DNA of 64,000 bases. Source: Streptomyces radicis. GTDB lineage: Bacteria > Actinomycetota > Actinomycetes > Streptomycetales > Streptomycetaceae. The notes below the pieces were generated by a model. That model ran no database searches, was not told where the DNA came from, and was given only the letters and a program-made list of their open reading frames with translations. The stretch lies in NCBI RefSeq assembly GCF_003626575.1, contig NZ_RBDY01000002.1, positions 186,001-250,000 on the forward strand, read 5' to 3'. Below, piece after piece: positions 44,138 through 52,798 of the stretch (the stretch's first letter is position 1; each line of letters begins with the position of its first letter). A program made the position numbers and the translations under genes.

Positions 44138-45277
44138 TCAGCGCACGGAGACGTCGTTGTAGACGTTGATGGCGCCGTCGCCGTGGTTGGCCGAGTACAT
44201 GAACTGGTCGGCGTAGTTGCCGTTGCCGTCGAGGTAGTGGTAGCTGTACGCGCCGACGATGTAGCCCCAGCCGCGCGCGGTCTGGAGGTCGTCGAGCCAG
44301 GGGCCGCCGCTCGTTCCGTTGCGCATGTCGCACGTCATCCTGATGTCGCTGCCCGCGGCGGTCGACGGGCCCTCGCAGAACCACAGGTCGTTGCCCGAGA
44401 AGTCGCCGCGCTGGTAGCCCGCGGCCGGGAAGCCGAGGGCGTGCAGCGAGGCCCATGTCTGGCCCGAGCCGAACGCGTAGCCCTGCGAGCCCACCCAGCC
44501 CGCGAGGTCGCCCCTGCTGCCCTGCGGCCAGACGGCGATGGCGGCGAGGTCGTAGGCGAAGTCGCCGTTGTCCTGCCAGCCGATGGTGGTGTTGGCGAAC
44601 TTGTAGCTCCACTGACCGTGCGGCTCGAGGCCGTTGTCGGCGTCGGGCACGAAGACGATGTTCGTGTGGTAGGTGCCGGGGCCCGTGCCGCCGGGGTGGA
44701 TGCAGTGGCCCGCGGTCCAGACGGTGTTGTTGTTGGCCGCGGTGACCACGCTGCCGGAGCAGAAGCCGCCGCTGCCGTCGCCGCGCGTGAAGTACACCTT
44801 GCCGGTGGTGGTGGCGGGCATCTGGCCCTGGCCGCCCCAGCGTTGGGCCTGGGTGACGGCGGCGGTGCCGATGGTGTCGGTGACGTCTGTGGCGGTGGTG
44901 TCTGTGCCGGTGGCGGTGGTGGCGTGCCGCGGTGTGGCGCCGGGGGCGGACCGCGCGGGGAGCGCGTTCGCCGCCTCGGCGTCGGCGAGGGCGTCCGCCA
45001 GCGCTCTCTCGCCGACGTCCGGCGGGAGTTCGGGCGTGGCGGCGGCCATGCGCTCCTTGGTCCAGTAGGTGTCGGCCCTGGCGATCTCGGCCGGGCTCGC
45101 CGTGGTGCCGCCCGCGGCGGCGGACGCGGCGGCGGGGGTGTCGGCGGTGCGGGCGTCGGGGGTGCGTGCGTCGGCGGCGGCGGGCTGGAGCGCCACCAGG
45201 CTGATGAGGACGGCTCCGGCGATGGCCGCGGCGATGCCGCGCCCGCGCCCGGGGCGTGACGAGGTCGAGTCGTTCAA
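44138..45277 (-). CDS. Secreted trypsin/V8-like serine protease
   Basis: A 379-residue secreted protease. Signal peptide GIAAAIAGAVLISLVALQPAAA, a pro-region of about 90 residues, then a chymotrypsin-fold domain: the His in VWTAGHCIHPGG, the Asp in DFAYDLAAIAV, and the Ser in MRNGTSGGPW. The triad and two Cys pairs suggest an active enzyme like glutamyl endopeptidases. TTG 45277 is chosen because of GGAGGGG just upstream; the longer open frame has no such site. It stands alone, with a terminator at 44090-44114. Substrate preference is not determined. Confidence 0.92.
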   Translation of the reverse strand: MNDSTSSRPGRGRGIAAAIAGAVLISLVALQPAAADARTPDARTADTPAAASAAAGGTTASPAEIARADTYWTKERMAAATPELPPDVGERALADALADAEAANALPARSAPGATPRHATTATGTDTTATDVTDTIGTAAVTQAQRWGGQGQMPATTTGKVYFTRGDGSGGFCSGSVVTAANNNTVWTAGHCIHPGGTGPGTYHTNIVFVPDADNGLEPHGQWSYKFANTTIGWQDNGDFAYDLAAIAVWPQGSRGDLAGWVGSQGYAFGSGQTWASLHALGFPAAGYQRGDFSGNDLWFCEGPSTAAGSDIRMTCDMRNGTSGGPWLDDLQTARGWGYIVGAYSYHYLDGNGNYADQFMYSANHGDGAINVYNDVSVR

Positions 45278-45571
45278 CGTGGTCCCCTCCGATGTGATGT
45301 GCCGCGCTGGGCACTCGGAGGCCCACGGGGGCGCGCGGGCCACCGCGGGAGACTGGCACATTCCCCCCAAGTGCCAACACTTCCAGGCGAGATGGTAAAG
45401 ACGCGGCGTCCCCCTGACCATGGGGCGAACGCGGCAGCACACGCGCGCGGGCCACTTCAGGCCATGTACACGGCAAGCCAGGAACGGCGGCGATCTCGGG
45501 AACCCGGCCGCGACCGGCCGCGTTATGAGGGTGAGGAAGGCGCACAACTGTCGCGAAACGGGGGCATTCGC

Positions 45572-45937
45572 ATGGCACTCTTCGGGAACGCACACGCGAT
45601 CGATCCGGCGTCCGCCCAGCGGGACTACGCCAGGCTGCTGGGCCAGGGCGAGCAGATATACGCGGCGTTCCTGCTGATCAGGGACACCATCCTGCTCACC
45701 GACCGGCGGCTGATCCTGGTGGACAAGCAGGGGATCACGGGCAAGAAGGTGGAGTACCACTCGGTCCCCTATCGCAGCATCACGCACTTCTCGGTGGAGA
45801 CGGCGGGCACGTTCGACCTGGACGCCGAGCTGAAGATCTGGATATCCGGGACGCCGACGCCGATCGAGAAGACGTTCACCAAGGGTGTGGACATTTACGA
45901 GGTGCAGGCGATTCTTACGCAGTTTGTGGCGCGCTGA
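45572..45937 (+). CDS. Bacterial PH-domain protein (bPH type)
   Basis: A 121-residue protein consisting of one bacterial pleckstrin-homology-like domain: GEQIYAAFLLIRDTILLTDRRLILVDKQG, KKVEYHSVPYRSITHFSVETAGTFDLDAELKIWISG and a C-terminal helix VDIYEVQAILTQFVAR. This matches the stand-alone 120-residue proteins common in bacteria, whose ligand is unknown. No membrane helix. It is followed by the large inverted repeat. Confidence 0.9.
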   Translation: MALFGNAHAIDPASAQRDYARLLGQGEQIYAAFLLIRDTILLTDRRLILVDKQGITGKKVEYHSVPYRSITHFSVETAGTFDLDAELKIWISGTPTPIEKTFTKGVDIYEVQAILTQFVAR

Positions 45938-45963
45938 GTGTGAGGCGGGGCGGCCTCGGGCGG

Positions 45964-46657
45964 GGCGGCTACGGGCTGGACGTCCTCCCGCTCGCCGTCT
46001 GCCGCGGTGGCTTGTTTCGTGGTGGGTGCGGGTCAGGGCTGGCACCTACGGGGGAGGGGGCGTCGGGTGACCGGCCGTCTCGGTAAACGGTCTCCGTTCG
46101 GTCGGCCGGGACCGTACGCCGAACGGGCGCGGCCGCGACCGTACTTGGCGGCCGTCTTCCCGGTGGTCGGTTGCGGTGGCGCGCACCCTTCGGGCCTGCC
46201 CTGGCCGCCGCTCTCGTCGTTCACCGCGCGCACGTTGAGCTTATGGAGCGGGCCGGTCCAGGGCCGGGGCGCACCTCGTTCAGCGGGCCCGCCGGACTTT
46301 ATGCCCCGCTTACGCGAGGACGGATGCTCTTCTGAAACGGGGCACGTTCTGTTCAACACAAAGTGTGCGCCGTTTCACAAGAGCATCCGCCCCGGGATAA
46401 GCCGCGGATAAGCACCGGCCCGCTACCTGAGCTCAACGTGCGCCAGGAATGAAAACGCTTCGGGCGGCCAGGGCAGGCCCGAAGGGTGCGCGCTACCCCA
46501 GCAGACCACCGGGAAAGCGGCCGCCCGCAAACCCTTCGCGGCCGCGCCCGTTCGGCGAACGGTCCCAGCCGACAACGAGACCGACCGTTGACCGAGACGG
46601 CCGCACACCCGACACTCAGCAGACGGCGAACGGGAGGACGTCCAGCCCGTAGCCGCC
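45964..46657. repeat. Large imperfect inverted repeat (arms about 380 and 295 bp)
   Basis: The DNA after the PH gene is nearly all one diverged palindrome. Matching blocks: 45964-46002 with 46619-46657 (GGCGGCTACGGGCTGGACGT...), 46061-46098 with 46577-46616, a block GCGCGCACCCTTCGGGCCTG near 46173 with its complement near 46482, and 46321-46345 with 46363-46389. The centre is 46346-46362. The right arm lacks about 57 bp between its two outer blocks. There is no transposase. It looks like two inverted copies of a dispersed element or one MITE-like unit. Confidence 0.85.
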
Positions 46658-46674
46658 GACGGACAACAACACCC

Positions 46675-47751
46675 CTACGGCCGCCCCACAACGGGAATCT
46701 CCTCACCAACAGGAGGCGCCCCAGGAGGAGTCCCCTCCCCGAACGGCCGCCCACCCAGCGCCTCGCGACCGTGCGGCGTCAGCCAGCCGGAGAGGTCGGG
46801 ACCGGCGGGGACGATGCCGGTGGGGTTGATCCCGGTGTGGACCAGATAGTAATGCCGCTTGATGTGATCGAAATCGACCGTGTCACCAAAGCCGGGTGTC
46901 TGGAAGAGATCACGCGCATAGGCCCACAGGACCGGATCCTCGGCGATCTTCGAACGGTTGCAGCGGAAGTGGTTGTGGTAGACGGCGTCGAAGCGGACCA
47001 GCGTCGTGAACAGCCGGATGTCCGCCTCGGTGATCGTGTCGCCCACCAGGTAACGGCGGTCCGCCAGCCGCTCGGAGAGCGCGTCGAGGCGGCGGAACAC
47101 ATCGCCGTACGCCGCCTCGTACTCCGCCTGCCCGGTGGCGAATCCGGCCCGGTAGACACCGTTGTTGACGTCCTCGTAGAAGCTCTCCACCACGTCGTCG
47201 ATCTCGTCGCGCAGCGCCTCGGGATAGAGGTCGGGCGCGCCAGGCCGGTGCAGGGCCGTCCACTCGGTGGCCAGATCAAGTGTGATCTGGAGATAGTCGT
47301 TGGTGACCAGAAGCCCACTCGGAACGTCCACGATCGCCGGAACGCTGACCCCGCCCGGATAGCCGGTCTCGCGGGCGTCGTACGCCTCCGCCAGGTAGCG
47401 GATCCCCAGCACCGGGTCGCGCCCGTCCGGGTCGAGGGTGAAGCGCCAACTGCGGTCGTCCTGGATCGGATCGGTCACCGCGACCGGCAGCGCCGCCTCG
47501 AGGCCGAGCAGCCGCCGCGAGATCAGCGCCCTGCTCGCCCACGGGCAGGCCCGGCTCACCACGAGCCGGTACCGCCCGGCCTCCACGGGCCAGCCGTCCG
47601 CGCCGTCCGCCGTGACGCGATCGGTGAAGTGGCTGCGCGAGCGGCGGAACTTCTTCCTGCCGTACTGGGCGTTGCCGCTGCCCGGGCCCAGACCCTCGCC
47701 GTTGCCCTCGCCGTTGCCGTTGGCGCCCGTGACGCCGCCGTTGCCGTCCAT
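46675..47751 (-). CDS. Glutathionyl-hydroquinone reductase family (ECM4/YqjG-like) protein
   Basis: A 358-residue GST-fold protein. The active-site motif SRACPWASR contains the nucleophilic Cys near residue 69; LAEAYDARETGYPGGVSVPAIVD and RRYLVGDTITEADIRLF, RFDAVYHNHFRCNRSKI are family hallmarks. The enzyme reduces glutathionyl-quinones, yet actinobacteria use mycothiol, so the natural thiol partner is unclear. The N-terminal 20 residues are Gly/Asn repeats. ATG 47751 follows GAGGAGC. It may defend against quinones formed by phenol oxidation. The 3' end lies next to the large inverted repeat. Confidence 0.92.
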   Translation of the reverse strand: MDGNGGVTGANGNGEGNGEGLGPGSGNAQYGRKKFRRSRSHFTDRVTADGADGWPVEAGRYRLVVSRACPWASRALISRRLLGLEAALPVAVTDPIQDDRSWRFTLDPDGRDPVLGIRYLAEAYDARETGYPGGVSVPAIVDVPSGLLVTNDYLQITLDLATEWTALHRPGAPDLYPEALRDEIDDVVESFYEDVNNGVYRAGFATGQAEYEAAYGDVFRRLDALSERLADRRYLVGDTITEADIRLFTTLVRFDAVYHNHFRCNRSKIAEDPVLWAYARDLFQTPGFGDTVDFDHIKRHYYLVHTGINPTGIVPAGPDLSGWLTPHGREALGGRPFGEGTPPGAPPVGEEIPVVGRP

Positions 47752-48074
47752 GCCGCTCCTCGTCTCGTCACCGCCGCTCCGGATGCGCGTTCCCCGGCAC
47801 GCGGAACCTATCGCCTCACGCCCCCGCGCGGGCCAGCCGCGCCGCGCGGGCGCCGAAGCCCGAGGCGCATGGCCGAAAACGCGCCCCACCCCCACATATG
47901 GGAGCGCGCCCATGATTTGGGCGTGCGACGTGCGCGGCAGCGCGCGCCGGGCGCGGAAGGGGCGCCCGAGGCGGTCACCCCCACAGGCAGCAGATCTCGC
48001 CGAATCGCGGATGACGCGCAAGAGGTGTTGCGCGGACGGTTACGCAACGATCCGATCGGCGCTACGTTGCTTTG

Positions 48075-48088
48075 CGGGAGCGCTCCCA
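48075..48088. promoter_or_regulatory. CebR-like operator upstream of LPMO 2
   Basis: CGGGAGCGCTCCCA, identical to the box at 42008. Flanking bases GGCGCTAC(T/G)TTGCT are also shared with LPMO 1, so the whole promoter seems duplicated. It lies 43 bp before the LPMO start. Confidence 0.88.
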
Positions 48089-48131
48089 CGGCCCCATCGC
48101 ACGGCTTACTCTCCGAAGGAGATCCCCCCAC

Positions 48132-48854
48132 ATGTTCATCCGACGCACCGCCCGGAGGACGGCCAAGCGCCGAGACGCGCGCCTGCTGAGTTTGCTGGGC
48201 GCCGCGCTGCTCGCGCTCGTCGTCACGAGTCTGCCGACCCCCGCGTCGGCCCACGGTGTCGCCATGTCGCCCGGATCGCGGACGTTCCTCTGCTACGAGG
48301 ACATGCTCGCGAGCGGCAACCAGATGCCGTCCAACCCCGCCTGCGCGGCCGCCGTTCAGGAGAGCGGCACCACGCCGCTCTACAACTGGTTCGCCGTGCT
48401 TGACTCCAACGCCGGTGGCCGGGGCCCGGGTTATGTGCCCGACGGCACGATTTGCAGCGCGGGCGACAGGAGCCCGTACGACTTCTCCGCGTACAACGCG
48501 CCGCGCAACGACTGGCCGAAGACGCACCTCACCGCGGGCTCGACGATCGAGATCGAGTACAGCAACTGGGCCGCTCACCCGGGTGACTTCGTCGTCTACC
48601 TCACCAAGGACGGCTACAGCCCGACCCAGCCGCTCGGCTGGGACGACCTGGAGGAGATCCAGACGGTGACCGACCCGCCGCAGCGCGGTGGCGCGGGCTC
48701 GAACGGCGGTGCCTACTACTGGGACCTCCAGCTGCCCGACCGCAGCGGCGACCACCTGTTGATGATCCACTGGATCCGTTCGGACAGCCAGGAGAACTTC
48801 TACTCCTGCTCCGACATCGTCTTCGACGGTGGCAACGGCCAGGTGACCCGCTAA
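48132..48854 (+). CDS. AA10 lytic polysaccharide monooxygenase (short form)
   Basis: A 240-residue paralogue of the LPMO at 42045. The signal peptide (LLSLLGAALLALVVTSLPTPASA) ends before HGVAMSPGS, giving the N-terminal copper His; SNWAAHPGDFVVY holds the second His and QENFYSCSDIVF the axial Phe. It has no CBM and no His-rich tail, ending NGQVTR right after the catalytic domain. ATG 48132 follows GAAGGAG. Same CebR-like box and promoter as LPMO 1, so the two should be induced together on cellulose. Confidence 0.94.
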   Translation: MFIRRTARRTAKRRDARLLSLLGAALLALVVTSLPTPASAHGVAMSPGSRTFLCYEDMLASGNQMPSNPACAAAVQESGTTPLYNWFAVLDSNAGGRGPGYVPDGTICSAGDRSPYDFSAYNAPRNDWPKTHLTAGSTIEIEYSNWAAHPGDFVVYLTKDGYSPTQPLGWDDLEEIQTVTDPPQRGGAGSNGGAYYWDLQLPDRSGDHLLMIHWIRSDSQENFYSCSDIVFDGGNGQVTR

Positions 48855-49000
48855 GCCGCACCCGAGGGGCCTTCCGCCCCGGGGACCCGCCGCGCCCGCC
48901 GCCCCGGCCAGGCGCGCGGCGGGTCCCTTCGCGCGCGGGCAACACCCGCCGGTGAAAACGCCGTTGCCCAGGGCGCGCCGGGGATGACACACTCCCGTTC

Positions 49001-49039
49001 ATGACCGATCGAAAGGCGGCTTCCGCCTCCCTCGCGTGA
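49001..49039 (+). CDS. Possible 12-residue leader ORF
   Basis: ATG 49001 to TGA 49037-49039 encodes MTDRKAASASLA and overlaps the GTG of the next gene as GTGA. A GGCGG-CTT-CCGCC hairpin lies inside. There is no ribosome site, so this may be chance. Confidence 0.25.
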   Translation: MTDRKAASASLA

Positions 49040-50280
49040 GCGCCGTGGCGCCGCCGATTCCCGACACGTCCCGGCAGGCCATCGCGCTGGCGCACGCCGT
49101 GCGCGACGAGTGGCTCGGACACGGTCTCGCCACGCTCCCCGCCGATCGCGCGCGGGCCGAGGCCGCCGTCACCGAGCTGTACCGCCGACTTGGCCAGCCC
49201 CCGCCGCGTTTCCTCTGGACCGCCTCCCCCGTGGCGGCCGTCGCGGCGGTCCGTGGCTCCCTTCCCGACGACGCCCCCGCCTCCCGGCTGCGCCAGCGTG
49301 CCCTGCCGGTGTGCGGGCCCGACCTGCCGGTCGCCGGGCGGCTTGCCTCGCTCTGCTCCGGCCTCAGACACCGGCTGCGCGGCTGGGCCGGGCGCGGCTG
49401 GGCCGGGCGCGGCTCCCAACCGCGCGGCGGGCGCGGCGAGTTCCGCGAGAACGTCGACGACCCCGAGGCCGCGCTGCGCCGTGGAACGCCACTGTTCGGC
49501 GTGGTGGACACGGTGGTCCACACGGCGTTGCGGGCCTCGCTCGCGGACGCGGTGCGCGCCCCGCTGCGCATGGCGCTGCTGCCTGCGGAAGGGCCGCCGC
49601 CCGGCCTCAACTGGCATGGCCAGCACGACGCGTTCTGGATCGCCCGCGCGGACCTGGCCGCGCGCCTCGGCGGGCGCCGCCAGCTGTGGCCGGACTCCGA
49701 ACAGGTGTGGCCCTGGGCCGAGTTGGCGCGGTCGACGGGCTGGTGGTGGCCGGGCCCCGCGCTGTGCGTGATGGCCGAGCGGCCCGTGGAGACGCACACC
49801 GAGCCGCTGCGCGACGGCGGGCTCGGCGGGCTGCGGCTGCACCGGGACGACGGCCCCGCGGTGCGGTTCGGGGACGGCGAGGAGCTGTACGCGTTGCACG
49901 GAACGCCCGTGCCGCGGTGGGTCGTCGACGGTCCCACGCCCGAGCTGATCCACGGGGAGACCAACGTCGAGGTCCGCAGGACCGCGATCGAACGGCTGGG
50001 CTGGGACCGTTACATCGACGAGGCCGGGCTGCGCCTGGTCTCCACCGCGGCGGACCCGGGCAACCCCGGCTCGTTCCTGTCCCTGTACGACGTGCCCCCG
50101 CGGGTGTGGGGCGCCTCGGCCCGCCTCGTCGTCGCGACCAACGGCTCGGTCGAGCCCGACGGGAGGCGCCGCCGCTACGGCCTGGCCGTCCCCGGGTACT
50201 TCGACGACCCGGTGGCCGCCGCGGGCTGGACCTATGGCCTGACGGGCCCGCAGTACGCCCAGTTGCAGCGCCGCACATGA
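49036..50280 (+). CDS. DUF6745-type protein
   Basis: A 414-residue protein of unknown function. The C-terminal half has the features of DUF6745: GLRLHRDDGPAVRFGDGEELYALHGTPVPRWVVDGP, IHGETNVEVRRTAIERLGWDRYI and the final FLSLYDVPPRVWG...LVVATNGSVEPDGRRRRYGLAVPG. The N-terminal half is helical with Gly/Arg repeats near residue 115. It overlaps the next gene by 4 bp (ATGA). The pair is recalled from other streptomycetes. I see no catalytic motif. Confidence 0.8.
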   Translation: MSAVAPPIPDTSRQAIALAHAVRDEWLGHGLATLPADRARAEAAVTELYRRLGQPPPRFLWTASPVAAVAAVRGSLPDDAPASRLRQRALPVCGPDLPVAGRLASLCSGLRHRLRGWAGRGWAGRGSQPRGGRGEFRENVDDPEAALRRGTPLFGVVDTVVHTALRASLADAVRAPLRMALLPAEGPPPGLNWHGQHDAFWIARADLAARLGGRRQLWPDSEQVWPWAELARSTGWWWPGPALCVMAERPVETHTEPLRDGGLGGLRLHRDDGPAVRFGDGEELYALHGTPVPRWVVDGPTPELIHGETNVEVRRTAIERLGWDRYIDEAGLRLVSTAADPGNPGSFLSLYDVPPRVWGASARLVVATNGSVEPDGRRRRYGLAVPGYFDDPVAAAGWTYGLTGPQYAQLQRRT

Positions 50281-50768
50281 AGCGGCCCTCTTCATCAACG
50301 GTGATGCCCATGACCCATCCCACCCCGCTGACCCTGGCCGAGCTGACCGAGCGGACCGGCCTCGACGTCCTGGCGCATCTGGAGCGTTCGCTGTCGATCC
50401 CGGTGATCGACGGCATCCAGGCGCAGGGCGACCTGATCGTCGTCCCGCGGTCCGAGCTGCCCAGGGTGACCCGTTCGCCCCTGGCCCACTGGCAGGACGT
50501 CGGGGCCGACGGCGTCGAGCTGCTGCGCGGCGCGAACGGCGGCAACCCCCACACCCTGGTCGCCGACCGGGGCACGTGCGCGTGGACCCCGTATGTCAGG
50601 GACGCGCAGGGCCTGACCCTCTGCCTGGTCACCAACAGCGCCCCGGCCTATCTGATCCACCCCGAACACGGCGCCACGGGCATCGCCCCCGGCACCTGGA
50701 CGATCCGCCGCCAACGCGAACGCGGCGACCCCCGAACACCGGGTGGCGCCCGGCTGGTCCAGGACTGA
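50277..50768 (+). CDS. Conserved hypothetical partner of the DUF6745 gene
   Basis: A 163-residue protein of unknown function. ATG 50277 overlaps the DUF6745 stop; internal ATG 50310 (MTHPTPLTLAEL) is an alternative start. A strand-rich domain is visible: IPVIDGIQAQGDLIVVPR, VGADGVELLRGANGGNPHTLVAD, LCLVTNSAPAYLIHPEHGATGIAPGTWTIRRQRE. The last part reads like a small beta-barrel. No family is recognised, but coupling suggests joint action with the upstream gene. Confidence 0.75.
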   Translation: MKRPSSSTVMPMTHPTPLTLAELTERTGLDVLAHLERSLSIPVIDGIQAQGDLIVVPRSELPRVTRSPLAHWQDVGADGVELLRGANGGNPHTLVADRGTCAWTPYVRDAQGLTLCLVTNSAPAYLIHPEHGATGIAPGTWTIRRQRERGDPRTPGGARLVQD

Positions 50769-50819
50769 GCGAGCGGGCGGGCAGGGGCCGTCGGCGGGTC
50801 AGCAAGGGCCGTCGGCGGG

Positions 50820-52010
50820 TCAGCCGGTGCTCGCCGCGGCGAGCGCGCGGGCGTGGTCGTCGGCGGCGACGGCCAGCAGGACGCGCCGCAGCTCCTCGCG
50901 GCGGCTGCCACGCGTCTTGAGCGCGTGGCAGTTGGGGCACAGGGCGATCATCTGGCCGGGGTGATCGCGCCCGCCGAGGGCGAGGTCGGCGACGTGGTCG
51001 ACCTCGAGCAGGGGCTCGCCGTGGTCGGTGACGTCATCCGGCTGGCCGGTGCAACGGGGGTTGCGGCAGCGGCCGTTGGCCCGCGCCAGCGCCAACCGGC
51101 GGGCGGCGCCCGATCGCAGGGGCGCGTTCCAGGTCCGCTCGACGCGCCTGCCGTGGTCGCGCGGCTCCAACCGTTCGATGGCGGCGCACTGTTCGGCGTA
51201 GCGCAGCGGGTCGAACCCGGCGGTGGCATCGCCGGGGTCGCCCGTCGCCCCCTCGTCGTACAGGCCCGTCTCCTTCAGCAGGGGCTCGGGATCGAGGCCG
51301 TCGAAGGAGCTGTCGAGCAGGGCGGCGATCACGGTGAGCCGGGCCTCGCCCGAGTCGCGCAGCAGGTCGTGCGCGTCACGGGCGAGGCCGCTGACCGGCC
51401 GGTGCTCGGCAAACCAGCGGTGCGGGCCCGCGTCGCCGTGGGCGTTCGGCCCCTCGGCCGGGTGCTCGGGCAGCTCCCACAGGCCGGCGCGGGTGAGCCC
51501 CGCGATCGGGTGGTCGGGGTGGGGGCGCTCGCCGCGCGCGCCGTGCCGTTCGATGAGCCGCCGCAGCTCGCGTTCGGTCTCGGTCCAGGGCAGGAGGCGC
51601 TCCTCGCCGCGGCGGGCCCGGCCGATGGCCCACAGCAGCGTGATGGGCTGATGCAGGGCGGGACCGCCGGACGCGTGGCTGACCTCGAGCCGGGCGACCC
51701 GGTCGCGGAGCCCTTCGAGGCGCCGCCGCTCGCGGACGTCGACCACGGTGAAGCCCAACTCGCGCAGCCGCTTGACGGCGTGCTCCTGGCCGCCGCTGAA
51801 GTCGTCAGGGGACAGGGCCTGTTGGCCCGGCAGAAAGCGATGGGCCACGCCGATGATCGCCTTCGAGTCATAGAGCCTTCCGCCGTGCGACAGCAGGTAG
51901 CGCACCGCGCGCCCGAAGCCGTACCGCGCGAGGAACGCGTCGCGTCCGCGCTCGTCGAACTCCGCGACGGCGCGCTCGACATGGACCCCGGCTATGTCCC
52001 CTATGGCCAT
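50820..52010 (-). CDS. McrA-type HNH nuclease with sulfur-binding domain (phosphorothioate-dependent)
   Basis: A 396-residue type IV restriction nuclease. Residues 1-95 are the ScoMcrA-like head (AFLARYGFGRAVRYLLSHGGRLYDSKAIIGVAH). Residues about 100-255 resemble the sulfur-binding domain: VARLEVSHASGGPALHQPITLLWAIGRARRGE and HPDHPIAGLTRAGLWELP. The HNH domain is at 312-366 (GRCRNPRC ... LLEVDHVADLALGG ... ALCPNCHALK). Unlike ScoMcrA there is no SRA domain, as in shorter SBD-HNH forms. Expected to cut DNA carrying phosphorothioate made by Dnd systems; incompatible with hosting dnd genes. ATG 52010. Confidence 0.88.
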   Translation of the reverse strand: MAIGDIAGVHVERAVAEFDERGRDAFLARYGFGRAVRYLLSHGGRLYDSKAIIGVAHRFLPGQQALSPDDFSGGQEHAVKRLRELGFTVVDVRERRRLEGLRDRVARLEVSHASGGPALHQPITLLWAIGRARRGEERLLPWTETERELRRLIERHGARGERPHPDHPIAGLTRAGLWELPEHPAEGPNAHGDAGPHRWFAEHRPVSGLARDAHDLLRDSGEARLTVIAALLDSSFDGLDPEPLLKETGLYDEGATGDPGDATAGFDPLRYAEQCAAIERLEPRDHGRRVERTWNAPLRSGAARRLALARANGRCRNPRCTGQPDDVTDHGEPLLEVDHVADLALGGRDHPGQMIALCPNCHALKTRGSRREELRRVLLAVAADDHARALAAASTG

Positions 52011-52042
52011 GGCCCGACAGTACGTGACGGATGGGCGCCCGG

Positions 52043-52062
52043 TTCGCTCTGCCGTCGGCGAA
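52043..52062. promoter_or_regulatory. Candidate ClgR/PopR-like operator before clpP3
   Basis: TTCGCTCTGCCGTCGGCGAA has TTCGC/GCGAA arms 10 bp apart, 103 bp upstream of the first clpP. ClgR-type regulators bind GTTCGC-type dyads; popR, which encodes such a regulator, lies downstream of this operon. Binding is inferred. Confidence 0.45.
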
Positions 52063-52164
52063 TCTGCTGGGGGCCGAGAATCGTGAGGAAGTGGGGGTTT
52101 TCGGTCGAGACTTCGGGTGGGCCGTGGTGAGGGTCGCCGCGGTGTGGAACGAGGAGGATCGATC

Positions 52165-52797
52165 GTGGCGCTCACCCAAAGGCCGCGGGCCGCGGACGGG
52201 GACACGGCTCCGTCGCGGTTCGACGACCATCTCGCCGAGCGGTTGCTCGGGCAGCGCATCGTCGTCCTGGGGACCCAGGTGGACGAGGTGTCGGCCAACC
52301 GGATCTGCGCGCAGATGCTGCTGCTCTCCGCCGAGGACCCGCGGGCGGACATCAGCCTGTACATCAACAGCCCCGGCGGCTCCGTGCACGACGGTCTCGC
52401 GATCTATGACACGATGCGGCTCATACCCAATGACGTGGCCACGCTGGCCATGGGGTTCGCCGCGAGCATGGGGCAGTTCCTGCTCACCGTCGGCACCCGG
52501 GGGAAGCGGTACGCGCTGCCGAACGCCCGCATCATGATGCACCAGATCAGCTCGGGCATCGGCGGGACCACGGCGGACATCGCCATCCAGGCGGAGAACC
52601 TCGAGTTCACCAAGCGGACCATCGAGCGCATCACCGCCGAGCACACGGGCCAGACCCCTGAGACGATCTCGCGCGACGGCGACCGCGACCGGTGGTTCAC
52701 GGCCGATGAGGCCAAGGCGTACGGAATGGTCGATCACGTCGTCGTCTCGCTGGCCGATGTGCGGCCCGCGGACGCGTACCGCAGGACGGGGTTCTGA
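52165..52797 (+). CDS. ATP-dependent Clp protease proteolytic subunit (ClpP3/4 type, complete triad)
   Basis: A 210-residue ClpP with the whole catalytic triad: Ser101 (FAASMG), His126 (IMMHQ) and Asp171 (SRDGDRDR). The core strand [19 protein letters not shown] is standard. GTG 52165 has a GAGGAGGAT site. It forms a two-gene operon with the next clpP (1-bp gap) and converges with popR. In S. lividans the clpP3-clpP4 operon is induced when ClpP1/P2 fail, through PopR. Here the same arrangement is seen; I therefore assign this as a ClpP3-type subunit. Confidence 0.95.
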   Translation: MALTQRPRAADGDTAPSRFDDHLAERLLGQRIVVLGTQVDEVSANRICAQMLLLSAEDPRADISLYINSPGGSVHDGLAIYDTMRLIPNDVATLAMGFAASMGQFLLTVGTRGKRYALPNARIMMHQISSGIGGTTADIAIQAENLEFTKRTIERITAEHTGQTPETISRDGDRDRWFTADEAKAYGMVDHVVVSLADVRPADAYRRTGF

Positions 52798-52798
52798 G

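Noticed and set aside
45964..46657. Insertion sequence
   Set aside because: It has inverted arms but no transposase frame and no target-site duplication that I can see.
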